From NCBI GenBank assembly GCA_950295325.1, contig OX485804.1:70034033-70098032 (forward strand): a stretch of DNA of 64,000 nt, read 5' to 3'. The stretch's first letter is position 1, and every line of letters starts with the position of its first letter. Shown piece by piece: positions 46,701 through 59,372 of this stretch. The position numbers were made by a program, and so were the translations under genes. The notes under the pieces are model-generated. The model was not told where the DNA came from and made no database searches. It saw only the letters and a list, made by a program, of their open reading frames with translations. This DNA is from Polytrichum commune (taxonomy: Eukaryota > Streptophyta > Polytrichopsida > Polytrichales > Polytrichaceae).

Positions 46701-49700
46701 AAACACTACCTCCAAGCATGCAAAATTGTAAATTTTCTTGCAAAAGAGTGAATAGGAAATCATAGGGGACCATCTCCTGATGAGAACTCTCATTCAATCA
46801 GAGGATAACTCTGATGTCATGTGTTCATTTCTAAATGTTGGGCATTTGAATATATGGCCCTGACATTCTACAGTCCTCTCTCTATCTTGGGGAGGAGAGT
46901 TGAGAATCACCAAGGAGCTTCTAGCTTGCCAGACTTCTTTGGTTTTGTAACGATTTGTACTATGCTTGATGTTGTGCTCAATGCCATTGAATCAGGTTGA
47001 AGATATGTTTTCTGAAATGTCTGTGAAGCCTGTTGCTGCAGCTAGCTTGGGACAGGTATGTTGGTCAAGTGCACAAAGTTATCCTGAAGATGTCTTACTC
47101 CTGTTTTGGGCTCTTGGAGCAAACCATCTATCAAATTAAGTATCTGATTTGAAGTTAGTGATTGTAGGCAGATGATGTTAAAGAAGGTAACATGGTGGTT
47201 ACATATGTCTTGTGAGAAGTCCACCTCATTGTTTCAACCTGAAGTAGATACTTATGTGATGTTTCAGGTGTACAAAGCACGTTTGCGATCCACTGGGGAA
47301 CTTGTAGCTGTGAAGGTATTTTTGGTTCTCTTGATTCTTGTGTTAGGCTCTTCCCACAGATAGATCACGATTTAAGGTGATTTCTTGTACTAGCGCTTTA
47401 AGTGCTGGAGTCAAGTGTGCAATATGAAGATTCTGTTCTTGAACAGCTTACAACAGATTGTGCTCAGTATGGTCAGATCAGCAGTTGACGCTTAGGTTGA
47501 TGAGATCAGAATGCATGGGAGGTTATGTTTTTGGTGGTGGACTTTCTTGCGTTGAGTGTAATAATGAACTGGTGAGTCTTGTTTCTTGTTAACGCAGGTA
47601 CAAAGACCAGGAATTGGTGACAACATTGCTTTGGACATGTTTCTAGGTACACTGTTAAGACTCGTTCTCTTTCAATTTTGTGTCACTTTTGGCTTGACTT
47701 TGCGTATTCATTTCAAAGTGTTACATGACAATGACGTGTTAATCTGTTTACAATGTAGACATCAAATGGTATAGAGGATTACTGGTTATCTGCTTTTTTC
47801 ATTATTGGCACAGGCCTGGCAATTTTGGAGTGGAATAAGGTGATTAGTCTTGATTTACATAGAATTATGCATAGTTGTACATCTTGTGAAGTTTTTTGGT
47901 ACTAACCTGATTAGCTGTGGTTCTGTGTTTATTTAAACATGCTGATGTTTATCAGATATTTGTACTTGTCAGGTTTTTTTTTTTTTTTTGGTATTTTTAT
48001 GTTTATATTTCAAAAGCATTTGTGAAAGTTGAGTTCCACCTTCTGTTGATTTCTTTGTAGTGAAAACAGTCTGTTGCATTATGCAGTACGAAAAGCAGCA
48101 GCCTGGGCAGATTCAAATCTGGACATTTCAAGAACCACTTCATTGGTTAATATCGTGGATGAGTTTGCTAGCCGTCTATTTGCAGAACTTGACTATATTG
48201 AGGTGCCCACCTTAAACTAATCATGACCACACCCTTTAATGTGTTCCAGAACATGTATAGTTGCATTATATTGCAAAAAAATTTCACAGAGGGGTAAATT
48301 GCAGGTTCAATTATCAAACTTACTATATATTTCTACTTTGGTTATGCCCTTGGCGCCAGCAAGTTTCTGGTGCTGCAATTGACACCCATGACTGATAGTA
48401 TATCTGGAACATTTGATTGTCGTGCATGTTTCAAGGATGGTGTTCCATAGTAAGAATCTGTGCAGACCCCTTAAAAGGTCCATATTGAAATATAAACCAC
48501 TTCAATGCCCGTTTTGGAGCATCTGCTTATTGGTCATTCTGGCTTCGTAAACAATCACTGGTTCATCTCCTACAGCTTTATTACTTGTAAACTTAGCTTT
48601 ATTTCTTGTGAACTTGGAATCACAGGAAGGCCATAATGCAGAGAGATTTGCAGGGCTGTATGGTTCTCTTCCTCGGATTCGAGTTCCAAAGATATATTGG
48701 GAGTATACGTAAGTGCTTCCACAGTGTTGACTTATCATTCTTTTACTGCAACTTACTCCAAGATTCTCCAAGATGTCCACTTCTGAAGGAGCATGAAATG
48801 GAACAGATATAGTTGCAAGAGACCAATTTTCCTCTCGGTATATTGTATCCTGAAAGTGGGCAAGGAGATATCAAATTGCATACTTGCATGTTTATGTTCC
48901 CAGTACACTACATGACAGCCTCTATCCATGAATTGGGTACTTCAAGGAGTCAGTTTGCAATCTACTGTACGTTACAATCAGTTTCAGACACCCATGTGAC
49001 GAAATAAATAATCTTAAGGTGCCACAGAGGATTTATAAGAATCTTAACTAATGACAACATGACACGTAGTACCTCAAAGTTTAGGCATTCATGGGTAGAA
49101 TCAATCATGTACAGAACTGACAGGCACGTAAGGTACACCAAACAGTAAGATGCATCTAGCTACTGTCAATTATGCTATATTTACAGTGCTGCTGTGTGTG
49201 AAGTTGGCAACAGGTCACGAAGGGTGCTAACAATGGAGTGGATAGAAGGAGTAAAACTTACGGATGAGAGTGGGCTCCATAGTTATGGGATGAAAGCTGT
49301 TGACTTTGTTGATCTCGGGGTAGACTGCACAATGCGACAGCTTCTAGAGCATGGTGGGTTGAGAGATGCAATTTTTTTCAGGTTTGTCTTGCTATAGCAA
49401 CCAGGTTATGAATATTTTGGTTATATTCTTAACCAATATATCCACAACCTAACCTAAGCTTATACTTTCAAAAGAATCGGTTATATTCACAACCTGTTGT
49501 GTGTTAAAAAACTGTGATCACCAGGGTCAAGAAGAAAGCAAGATTTGAAATGCACTAAAAAATTGCATATTGCTGATCCCGACTTCCTTGTAATACGGTT
49601 TTTTGCGAATTCCTTCATATTTTGTTGCATTTGACTAAGTGCCTTCAATCAGACCACCTGATGGTACCTTTGGTTTGTCACCAGGTTACTTCCATGCAGA

Positions 49701-52700
49701 TCCGCACCCAGGAAACATTCTTGCAACTCAGGCAGGCGAACTCGTGTACCTAGACTTTGGAATGATGAGTGAAGCTCCTCTTTCTGCAAGGTCTTTCTCT
49801 CAACCACCTTGCAGTAGAAAGCTAAAATTTCAAGTCATGAATGGTGTGCAAGTGATTATTTTTACTGACCCTCATTAAATCCCCATTCATGCTAAATATC
49901 ATAATGAGAGTAGCTAAAAGTGATTCAGTGGTAGAAGAATATTTTTGGGAGAAGGTCAGCTGCTGAATTACAGTTGATATATGCAGCCTGCGAAGATAGG
50001 GCAATCTTATTTGACTCCATCATGGATGCAGATATGGAATAATGGCACATGTTGTGCACTTGGTGAATCGCGAGTATGGGGCAATGGCTCGAGACTACTA
50101 CACTCTTGGTTTTCTGGATAGAGTACATGGACTCCACTCTCTTGAATTTGATACCTTTGACTCACTTCAACCATCTATGTAGCAAAATTTGCAGTAAAAG
50201 AGTTGTCTACAATCTGACTTTCTGAAGTTAGCAAGAGTAACCTGATTACTTATTTGTTTGTTATCTTCTCTCTGCAGACTGTGGATGTTGCACCCCTTGT
50301 GCCAGAGCTTGCTAACTTCTTTGATGATGTTCTTAATAAATCTGTTTCGGAACTCAACCTCAAGGTTCCTTTCTTACTTTCTTTTTCGAAAATTTGTGGA
50401 CAAATGCAACTTGTAATTGACAAACTTTCGTTTGGACTAGTGATGTTAATCATGCAATTAACTGGATACTCTCTTTTAAATGTACAGTCCTGATTACTTG
50501 TAGAGTTGTCCCTCTTTTCAGTTTCAGTCCTTTATGCTATTGCTGGTGGTAGAGTGAGGTTAATGAAGTTGTGGGAAAGCTGTCAAAAGCGTGATACATA
50601 TTTTCTATTTAAAAATCAATTGGACTCTGTATGATGACTCGAGGATCTCCAGAAATTGTTGACAAGGTTCTTGCAATCAAGTTTCCTAGATCTGCTCTAG
50701 GCCTCTTTTGAGCTAACTCAAGCTCAGCATTCCTGGAAATTTTGTGCAGTCAATAATAGATGGTCTTGCCGAAGTCCTTTACCGCTTCCCATTCAGGGTG
50801 CCCGCATACTATGCATTGATTGCAAGGTCTTTGACAGTTCTGGAAGGCATTGCCATGCGCTCCGATCCTTCATATAAGGTAAGAGTCTTACAATCTGATA
50901 GCGTGCTCCTTGGTCATAGTCAATGTCCTACTATGTTGTATGCAACGAAAGAGACATGTATTGGGTTTGCAATTTTCAGCGAGTCCTTGTGCAAAGCCTC
51001 ACAAACTTATCTCTCCTCCTTTAATCTATCTGAGGCATCACGTTCGAGCACCTGTTAGCAAGTGCTTTCTGTTCCTTTATAGAGTGATGTACAGTTCTCA
51101 CCAGGATTTACAGCTAAAGGACCAGCATATTTATCAAAAAGTAAGATGATCCACGATGAGAGGCTTCAAATACTCAAATCCCTTTGCTTTAAATAATGAA
51201 GTTGCTGCTAATCAACCAATGTTGATGATTGTTAGAACCAAATATTTTCTGAGCTTGTAAGCTTTGCATCATGATGCTGTTAAACCATGTTAGGACCCCA
51301 AGTCATTTGGGGATGAATTAGTCTTATGGTGCATCTGAAATGACTTTGACTTAATCTTGGGAGTGTGCAGTTAATAGCTAGAGCCTACCCATACATTGCA
51401 AAGAGACTTTTGACTGATGAGGCTGAAGAGCTTCGAGGGGCCCTGGAAGAGTTTCTTATTAAGGATGGCTCATTCAGGTCAAGGCACACTTCACTCTGCC
51501 TTGCATTCAAATCAGTTGTTTTGTTTTACTTTTCATGCAACAAACCTCAATTCCACTGCACACAACTGCTTCAAATTTACTTCAGTCAGAATGCTACTTC
51601 CGATTCTGTTTGTTCTTCCTACTATTTTGTTAGTGTTGTTGTTGTTGACTATCTTTTCTTCTGCTATTGGTATACTCATGGGTGAATATATGCAGGTGGG
51701 CTCGACTTGAGGATCTTATAAGAGAGGGACGCAAAGTTGGAGGCATTCGAGAGGAGCAGCTTTGGTCCTTCTTGCATTGGCTTGTCTCAGAGCAGCAGGT
51801 GAGAGAACTTCTTCTTGATTCTCAAGTCCTGCAACATATACTCAGCATTCTTCAATGCTCAGCAACAATTACTTAGAACAAGCTCACCCATTGCCATATC
51901 CACATAACAAATCCTCCCTCATCCATCCGCTTTTAACGTTTGCAGATGTGGATTTTGTGCATTCTCTCACCTGTCGCTGTATATATATTCGCTTTCAGGG
52001 AATTGATTTCACGTTGTTTTGCAAAAAGACATGGTAAAGAGCTCATGAATCACAGCCTCCTAGACTATATGTAAACCGCAATGGGTGGGCTTGCTCTTAC
52101 GTCTATGTTGAACTTGATGTATGCATATTGCTCTACACAGGCATACGGAGTACGAGGGGCACTCATCCATGACCTCATCCCGATTATCGAGGCTGTTGGA
52201 CTGAGTGCGACTCGCACTGCTGCTGCCTCAATCGCAGGAGTACTCCAAATCTCGCGTCAAGAAGCCGAGGCTCTTCTCGACCGAGCTATTCCACTCAACC
52301 TGGCCGAGCGCCAGGCCCTGCAACGGGCGCTTCTGTTACAAGGCATTGGGAACAGTGTATGTTTCTTCACTTTATTGTAGTACCACAAAGTGATGATCAC
52401 TGTCATAGCAATATTTCATTTCCATGAAATAACTTGCATAGAATGTGAGTCATCCTAAATTATACTAAATCTAGTGAGGTTAGGCGATTTCATCATTTCA
52501 AAACTTTATTAAGAAACTGGCAAAAAAGGAGAGTTTTTGACAATCTGCTGATTATGAGATTTGAAGTCGATCATAAGATTAAGTACGCTAAATGGTCCTA
52601 TTAGTGTGCGCTACTATAATTCTGTAGAGCCCACATTAATTTCCAACCCATGGGCCACATGAATTTTTTTCCTAGGAATTGATAAAGGTGGATATTTTAT

Positions 52701-53541
52701 TTTATGCTACTTTTGATGTAAGGTGACTATTTACTTTATGCAAGATGTTGGTCGGAAGTCTTGAAGAAGAATTTCGGGAAAGATCCAGGGTGGTGGACCC
52801 ACATCATATCCAACCAGCCTAGACAATACGAGTGGCCCACATTAATAATTTCCATACTAATTCTCCACCCACATTAATAGGAACTCTCAGTGTATTTATG
52901 CTATCCCCCCACATTAAGAATCCACACATTTGTTGTTTGGCAACAACTCTTTAACATACGTAAAGGCTTGTAAGCAAGGGTGAAAGGTGGACCTTGTTTT
53001 TTGAAATCCTAGATTCTTTCTCCTCCCTTTTTAGTGTTTACAAAAAAAAATGAGATCAAAGACTACCCTAGTTTGGAACCTCTACTGCCACTTGTCCATT
53101 GCTTTTATCCTCTAGAAGTTACCTCCCTAAATAACCTGTATACCTGCGTTTGACTCTCTTTTGAAAAGGTGGTTCTAGTTTCAGTTACTTATGTTATAAT
53201 ATTTTGCAAAATTAACATACACTAATGGGAGGCCACAGGATGCACCTGCCCGAGTGGATTCTGATGTGGCTACTGAGGGGGGTCAGCAACAACAAGGTTG
53301 GGCGCCCTGGGAGATCCCGGCACAGTTTGCCTCCTCCATACAGACACGCGTGGATGGTGTTCGCCAACAGATCAACCGCACTCGGCAACAGTTCGATCGC
53401 ACCGTTCCTGAGCTTCAGCGGCTAGCTGAGTCGCCCGGCTTGTCAGACATGGTGAACGAGATAGGGCGTGGGTTGCTCACCCGGTTGAGCGCGCGGGTTC
53501 TGCAAGTTGTACTCCGAGAAGATCCAAAGAAGAAACAATAA
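43796..53541 (+). CDS. ABC1K/UbiB-like atypical kinase, plastid type
   Basis: Twenty-one coding exons join in phase to about 833 residues: 43796-44125, 44391-44501, 44675-44724, 45094-45214, 45444-45530, 46088-46159, 46341-46406, 46996-47055, 47268-47315, 47598-47646, 48087-48202, 48626-48708, 49187-49353, 49685-49790, 50032-50122, 50278-50364, 50750-50878, 51371-51477, 51696-51798, 52141-52356, 53239-53541. The family (AarF/COQ8/UbiB) acts in quinone and prenyl-lipid metabolism; plant plastid members sit on plastoglobules and thylakoids. All signatures are present: KVGQ (233-236), Ala-rich AAASLGQ loop (293-299), VAVK lysine (315), 'ELDYIEEGHNAERF' (ExD region), HADPHPGN (457-464) and DFG (477-479). 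The first ~100 residues are Ser/Arg/Lys-rich and poor in acids early on, fitting a transit peptide. The C-terminal 'VNEIGRGLLTRLSARVL' resembles the end of the ABC1K3-type clade as I remember it; subclade is uncertain. The 45444 acceptor could instead be nine or so bases later. Confidence 0.92.
52600..52930. repeat. Dispersed repeat in an ABC1K intron, related to 57000-57290
   Basis: Shared landmarks: 'gggccaca(t/c)', 'ggtgactattta', 'gatgttggtcg(g/a)aag', 'gaagaa', 'gg(g/a)cccacatt(a)'. Same orientation as the second copy. No ends or coding capacity defined. Confidence 0.55.
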
Positions 53542-54065
53542 TGACTCCGGATCCGATCAAGGCTAGTGGATGAAGAGGAATTTACACCGCACACCCTAGC
53601 CTTGTTAATTTTTTCATTTATAAGAGTTAACGAAGAAAAATCTGTATGAAATGTCGTGTATTATAGTACATTGTATTCAAACCAGGAAAACTGGTATTAT
53701 TGCCTTCCAAGGACATTGCAGATTTCAGATCAGTGAACGGGGACGAATTTAAACCAACCCAGCCACTATTCTTGAACTCATTTATTATCAATTTACTATA
53801 TTTTGAAGCTTTGGTTACTCTGACTTGTACTTTTATTTCGGCAGCCAAAAATTTTGGACTGACAACCAAAATGATTTATTTATGCATTTCTTCGCCACGA
53901 GTCACAATGGTCAACTCCCAACATATGGTTGTAATGGACAAGATTTTGTCTAGTGTCTCATGCTGAAATGAATGTTCACTGGAATACAAGTAATAAAATT
54001 AATTAATTATTATAGAGTCTGACTGCACCTACAAACGGAAAGATCCAACCACTGATTTAAAAGTT

Positions 54066-54250
54066 TGAGAAATAACTGGTTCAAGTTCAAAAATCTAGGC
54101 AAATTGCTGATCATTTTAAAGGAAACTATAGATTGTATCCTAGATTAATAAAGAAAAAACCGAAAAGATTTCAACATGTAACCGGTTGGACTTGGAGAAT
54201 GAAAGACTTGTATCTCGACTGATTTTGTCCAAACTCTCCCTGGACACTGG
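54066..54250 (+). repeat. Dispersed repeat, second copy of 27533-27715
   Basis: Here the frame 'STCNRLDLENERL' parallels 'TCKRQDLESLGS' at 27.6 kb, so the shared ancestor was probably coding. Decayed; family unidentified. Confidence 0.5.
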
Positions 54251-54638
54251 ATTGCACAATCAATTATAGTATGCACCAGAAACTAGTGAGGGGTGTATTC
54301 CAATGTGATAAAACACACATGTTGGCAAGTAATCAGTATATGATAATTATATCATGTGTACTTAGCAGAGTACTTAAACAACTGACTAGGAACTTTCAGC
54401 AGTCCACAGCAGACTACTGGATACAATGCCTTGTGCAAGGCCTAGATTTGGCATGTTCCATACCGACACATAGCGGAGGGATGGGTGGTGGGATCAGTAA
54501 GGTCGATACAGCATGCAAGTCGTCACGTGTTGTTTGTTTCGCTGCCACATATTGCTTACTTAGGCAACTTACCCTTACACTCATTGTATAAGAGATATCC
54601 TGAAGACTAGCACCGACTTGCGAGATCATCAGCTTCAA

Positions 54639-56081
54639 TCAAGGCTCCGAATCTACATGACGAGAATAGCAAAGGTAGATGCGCTTGCCTCCCGCGCCGT
54701 AATTGAGATCGACTTCGATTCTTGTGAACCCGTAAGGTGCAGGAATGTTGGGGTCGTCACTCGATATGACACATATGCTCCGGATGGGCAACCCATCCTT
54801 GTCTTTCTCCCTGGCCTTGGCTGGGTCTGTGGTGTAGCACAAGTAGATGAAGTTCCCAGCGACACCCTTATTGAGGTCAATGTCTATCATCGTGTACCCT
54901 GGCGGACACATTACATCGGACGTCTCGCCCGCCACGATGTGCAAGTCGGTGATGGGCTTGGGATCCGACTTGCGGCGCCCGGAAGCGGAGACTCTGAGCT
55001 TCTTGTAGCACAAGTAAAGCAATTTGCCTGCGGCGTCGTCCGTGCCTTCGTTGTCTTCGTTATCTTCGTTGCCTTCGGCGCCTTCGTTGAGGTCGCAGTT
55101 CACCTTGTTATAAAGGTATGGCGGTGGGTCGTCCTCGCGCAAGGATGAGATGATGTGTAAACCAACAACTGCGGGCCTTGTCACAGACACGGGAACAAAG
55201 TGCTTGGCGGCGTTTTCCAGTTCCTTCCGACGCTGCAGTGAATCCACGAGCTCATAGATCGGCAATAGGCTAGTGCAGGTCTTCGTGAACGCACAGAACA
55301 CGGGCCGGTCGTTGATCGAATTCTTCCACTTGGTATACTCCGCAGGGTCGCGGATGTCGGGTGAGCTGGTCCCACCGGTGGTGAACAGGTGGGCACCTCT
55401 GCTGTGATGCCGGAAGTGGGCGACGAGCTTGTCTTGCTCTTTCGAAAGCCTGACTAGCCCCGTAATCTTGTTGAACGAGCACTCGGCCGCTTTACGGATC
55501 TCGTCAGTGGACTCGAAATCGCGGACGTTGTGCGTGACGGCAACGTAGTTGGCGCGGCCGCCCACCATGACCTCATTAAGGAAATGCGTGCCGTAATTCT
55601 CGAAGAGCTCGACGGGAGGCATGCTCATCAGATCTACCTTGACTGAGGGCACAAGCTTCTTGCGAAGCCTGTGCACGTTGTCTTCCAGGCCAAACTTCCA
55701 CTTGCACACGGTCGCGAAAACCGACGTGTAACAGGAATCGCCCGGATGGGTTACGGCGTCGGAGAACGCAGAATCAATCGACTCGTGGAAATGGAAGCCG
55801 CCACCACTTTCCGGCTTATTCATGCAGCTCGCCGCGAGTGCCCTCGAGTACCGATCTTGGGTACGTTCGCAGATGATCGTCTTCTCAGGCACTGAATCGA
55901 TCTCCTCGAACGTGAAATCCTCGGGAATGAACCAAGTTTTTCCTCCCAACTCCACTTCTACCGTCCCAGGCGCAAACTCGAAGAGGGGCTGCTTGACGCT
56001 CTTGAGGCTGGCGTAGTGTCCAAACACATCGTAACTGAATCCCAGGGCATCGCAGCCAGGCGGTAGGCTGACGGCCTCCAT
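54639..56081 (-). CDS. MACPF domain protein with C-terminal MABP-like beta-prism repeats
   Basis: A single uninterrupted 480-codon frame. MACPF proteins oligomerise on membranes; animal and bacterial members include pore formers, and plant CAD1/NSL1 members restrain cell death. The MACPF signature 'YGTHFLNEVMVGG' is at 163-175 and a Gly-rich 'FTTGG' turn at 233-237. Residues ~301-476 hold three repeats, each ending in a 'DLN.G..G..IYLCY'-type motif (DLNEG 330-334 with LLYLCY 354-359; 402-416; 458-472), as in the three-bladed MABP beta-prism that may bind membranes. The first repeat has an acidic insert 'EGNEDNEDNEGTDD' encoded by a GAAGAYAAC-type DNA repeat. No signal peptide is evident. The gene is intronless and clearly GC-richer than its surroundings, with G/C at most third positions, unlike the neighbouring intron-rich genes; retroposition or transfer is possible. 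It differs from plant CAD1 at the N-terminus. Confidence 0.9.
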   Translation of the reverse strand: MEAVSLPPGCDALGFSYDVFGHYASLKSVKQPLFEFAPGTVEVELGGKTWFIPEDFTFEEIDSVPEKTIICERTQDRYSRALAASCMNKPESGGGFHFHESIDSAFSDAVTHPGDSCYTSVFATVCKWKFGLEDNVHRLRKKLVPSVKVDLMSMPPVELFENYGTHFLNEVMVGGRANYVAVTHNVRDFESTDEIRKAAECSFNKITGLVRLSKEQDKLVAHFRHHSRGAHLFTTGGTSSPDIRDPAEYTKWKNSINDRPVFCAFTKTCTSLLPIYELVDSLQRRKELENAAKHFVPVSVTRPAVVGLHIISSLREDDPPPYLYNKVNCDLNEGAEGNEDNEDNEGTDDAAGKLLYLCYKKLRVSASGRRKSDPKPITDLHIVAGETSDVMCPPGYTMIDIDLNKGVAGNFIYLCYTTDPAKAREKDKDGLPIRSICVISSDDPNIPAPYGFTRIEVDLNYGAGGKRIYLCYSRHVDSEP

Positions 56082-56394
56082 GATCGGATGACGGCAGCAA
56101 CTGCAACTTAATTGTGATAAAACCCGATCGACTAATAACTCATCCGACGATCGAGCTGAATGTGCAACCGTGCAGCAGCACTGGTGATGTGATCACTAAC
56201 AAGGGCGAAACGAGCTGCTTGCAACGGATGAGAATTCTCAACTTGGAAAGCGTCGACACAGTGAAGCAGATTTGATGCTGACGACGCTCACGTAACCATA
56301 TTCATCACTACGTCCTAAGAATCACGAAGAAGCCACGAGAGCAAGATAGAGCAGTCGCAGCTGAGCACCTTGTTAGGAATCAGGATCACATACT

Positions 56395-56402
56395 GTATAT
56401 AA
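56395..56402 (-). promoter_or_regulatory. TATA box candidate for the MACPF gene
   Basis: Reads CTTATATACAG on the minus strand, about 315 bp upstream of the ATG. Initiation ~30 bp downstream would give a leader of about 280 bp. No other TATA-like motif lies closer to the ATG. Confidence 0.4.
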
Positions 56403-59372
56403 GCCTCCTATGAAGCACCCTGCAGGGCCAGCCAACGATGGATGAAATACATCCATCCATCAATTGAGAACTCATCCACACCTGACCAGTTCCATGCCTA
56501 GGGACGAGTTTTGATGCCAAACCAGCTTTGTTGTGTTTCAATGTCCGTGCATTTAGTAGCCACATTTTGATTCATTACATTCTTCAAGGATCACTGCTTT
56601 CTCCCCACAGTTCCCACTCAACCAGTTGGACCTGCACAATGTCCAGTAGCCAGCTGCCACCTAGCCCGCCCGCCCCTAAACGCCCAACGTTTTGCCTCCG
56701 GGCAGTCACCGATGCCCAACAATACCAACGTACATCATGTTTCCGTTATCATCTTTTGATTTTGTCCACGCCAACGACTAAGCATTTTTGTGAAGAATCC
56801 TGTTACACAAAGAGGTCATTCGTACGATGAGATTTATCATAAGAGGTGTGTCGGTTTTCTCTAATAATTTATTGAATTGGACGGAATAGTTTTAGATGAT
56901 TTTGGAAAGATTTTGTTGCGCCTGTAAACTCAACCTCTTGATCTCATGTGTACTAGACTATCGTAGACTTTACCATTTGGTCTCCATTACAATTTACACT
57001 AAAATGTCCCATTTGTGTGGGCCACAACAATTCCTTAGAAGCAACATTAATTTGCAACCCATGCCAAAGTTTAGGGTAAAAATTAGTTTGGGCCACATTG
57101 ATTGTCACTAGTAGGAAATCAATGTGGGTGACTATTTTACCTTATGTTATTTTTGTCCTTGAACTAATACTCAAGAACTTGGTGTTGGTCGAAAGTTCAA
57201 GAAGAGTTAGGAGAAGACCTGGGGTCTTGGGCCCACATTAATTCCACCCTTACTTAACAATTATAGTCACCTACATAACTTATTTCCATGTTTGTCTTCC
57301 ACATGTGCACTAATTTAGTGTAGCTTTGAGAACCTCCTTCATATTCAAACCGAATTGATTTGTGGTGTCCAGCATACATGAGCTTTATCGGAGTTCCATA
57401 TTACCATGGTTTTTGCATCAAGAGTGTATTGAGCTCATTTATGTTGTGTTGATCTCCTTGACAATTGGGCATTTTTAAAGAAGGGGTAGGCATAAGCAAA
57501 ATTTTAAACTCAAATTGTCCCTCAAACTTGAATAACTACAAAGCCAATGAACAATATACATAGTACAATATACATCCCAGTTCATGAATTTGCAATTTGA
57601 ACCAAAATATTGGAATTCATATGTGAGTGGAAGGACACAATGGCCACACTGCCACATGATGTACTAACCTTTCAATGTTTGACAATCTGGTAAACCCTCA
57701 ACCAAGCAATCCTTTAAAATTTTAGGTTTCTTAAATGACTTAATCCTATAAAATTATGCTTTCACCCATATGATGTAAATCTATTATGAATTACATTCAA
57801 CATGCAGACATCTCCACCTAGGATGGTTCAAAAGACTGTATTCATCATAAAAGTAAAACGAAGAGTAGGTGATCTTATAATGCTATTCCATCCAAAGGGG
57901 ATGAGAGTTAAAAAGCAAGCTTGATGTTTGTGAGGACACTTCAATAAAACCTACAAGATAGAGTGCTTGTTGGTGAAGAACAAATAAGTTTTGAAGGAAA
58001 ACTCTTCATTTAAAGAATCACAATGTCTCTCTTAAAGGTGGGTTTGTGATGGTGGGCATGATCTTTACTAGGCATCAATTTTTGACTTCAAAGATATAAA
58101 AATACTATTTAGTACAATGCCTATCAATATGTTGCTACACTAAAATGAACTTTGTTTTTATTCCCTTGATTTAGTTAAAGCACCTCTCAAGGTGGTGATC
58201 TTTTTGTTGATTCATACCTAACCACCTTTCAAGTTAGCAACCCCATCGTTGAACCATTCCCCTACCTTCCCCCCTTAGTACCTTCATCTTTCCTCCTATT
58301 ACCTCCTTCCTTTTCACCTAAAGTCCTCCTCATCTCCCTTTGTGTGGCCTACTTTGTGGGAGGGGGACACCCGCCACCCCCTCCCCACACATCCCCACAC
58401 AACCCATCCACATCTTTGGCCCACATCATACTTTCAATCCCATCACTTGAAGTTAGACTCCGCCCTTGGAATCATACCCTATACCCATGGAGCCCAATGT
58501 GGTCAATACCAACATGGCGGGTGTTTGCCCAACTAGCCAACACTTGTTCTTAATCTTATATTGTAATTGTTTCTTATCTTTAATTGGTGTGCCTTATTTC
58601 TTACCTTTATTTCTTAACTTTAGTCTCTTACCTTACATTATAGTGGACCACATTAAGATGAGAATTAAGGTGAACCACATAATTTGACAACAAATCCACC
58701 AATAATTATGCTTATGATAACTACATCTAGAAAGTCCAAATAACCATTTTAGAATGGCTATTATTAAGTGTTTCTAAATATACACTCAATCATGATTCAT
58801 GATTGAGAGAGAATTTCAGTACACCTTAGGATGTACGAACCCTTACTAAATGTCCCCATTTCAATTCTATGACCAAAAGCATACTACAACTACAAATTGT
58901 AGGCTCAATAATACCCTCGTGTATGTATGCACTAATTTTGAACTCCTATAGTACATTGCCTCTATTAATATACATGCTTTGTTTTTTTGGATGACATGGG
59001 ATGACAATGACAACATGTGCCCATATAATTTATATTTGGATAAAATAACTTTCCTCATTTGAGAAACTTAGGAGGTCTTACGGTAAACTCCCTCTTCCCA
59101 TAAATTCATATTACCCTATTCATTTCTTCAAATAACTAGATGGACACACTTTCATCCCATAAGTATATTATGTAACCCATGCTCTTGTTAGATACTCTTT
59201 TGTACACCCACATGATACAATATGGGCTCCGTTCAATGCCCTCCTCACCCCCACCCCCATCCCCTAGACATCAAAATTGAATCATTTCAACCCATGATGA
59301 CATGTGTCCCCCCGCAATGTAATGCTAATCTCCATGTGCTATAGTTGTTTTTTATAAGATGATGACCTTCAT
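56403..59372. other. Intergenic; one dispersed repeat
   Basis: No gene recognised in ~3 kb. 57000-57290 is the second copy of the repeat at 52600-52930. Open frames such as 58342-58553 are C-rich low-complexity sequence. Confidence 0.45.

Noticed and set aside
47817-47842. Possible ABC1K exon encoding 'LAILEWNK'
   Set aside because: Although bordered by AG and GT, joining exon 47598-47646 directly to 48087-48202 restores phase and gives the spacing of the family between 'DMFL' and 'VDEF'; including it breaks the frame.
51999-52034. Possible ABC1K exon encoding 'GIDFTLFCKKT'
   Set aside because: Splice borders look fair, but direct joining of 51798 to 52141 is in phase and matches family spacing, and inclusion would shift the phase.
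54618-55148. 176-codon open frame on the plus strand
   Set aside because: It is antisense to the GC-rich MACPF gene, where high G/C third positions remove stop codons on the opposite strand.
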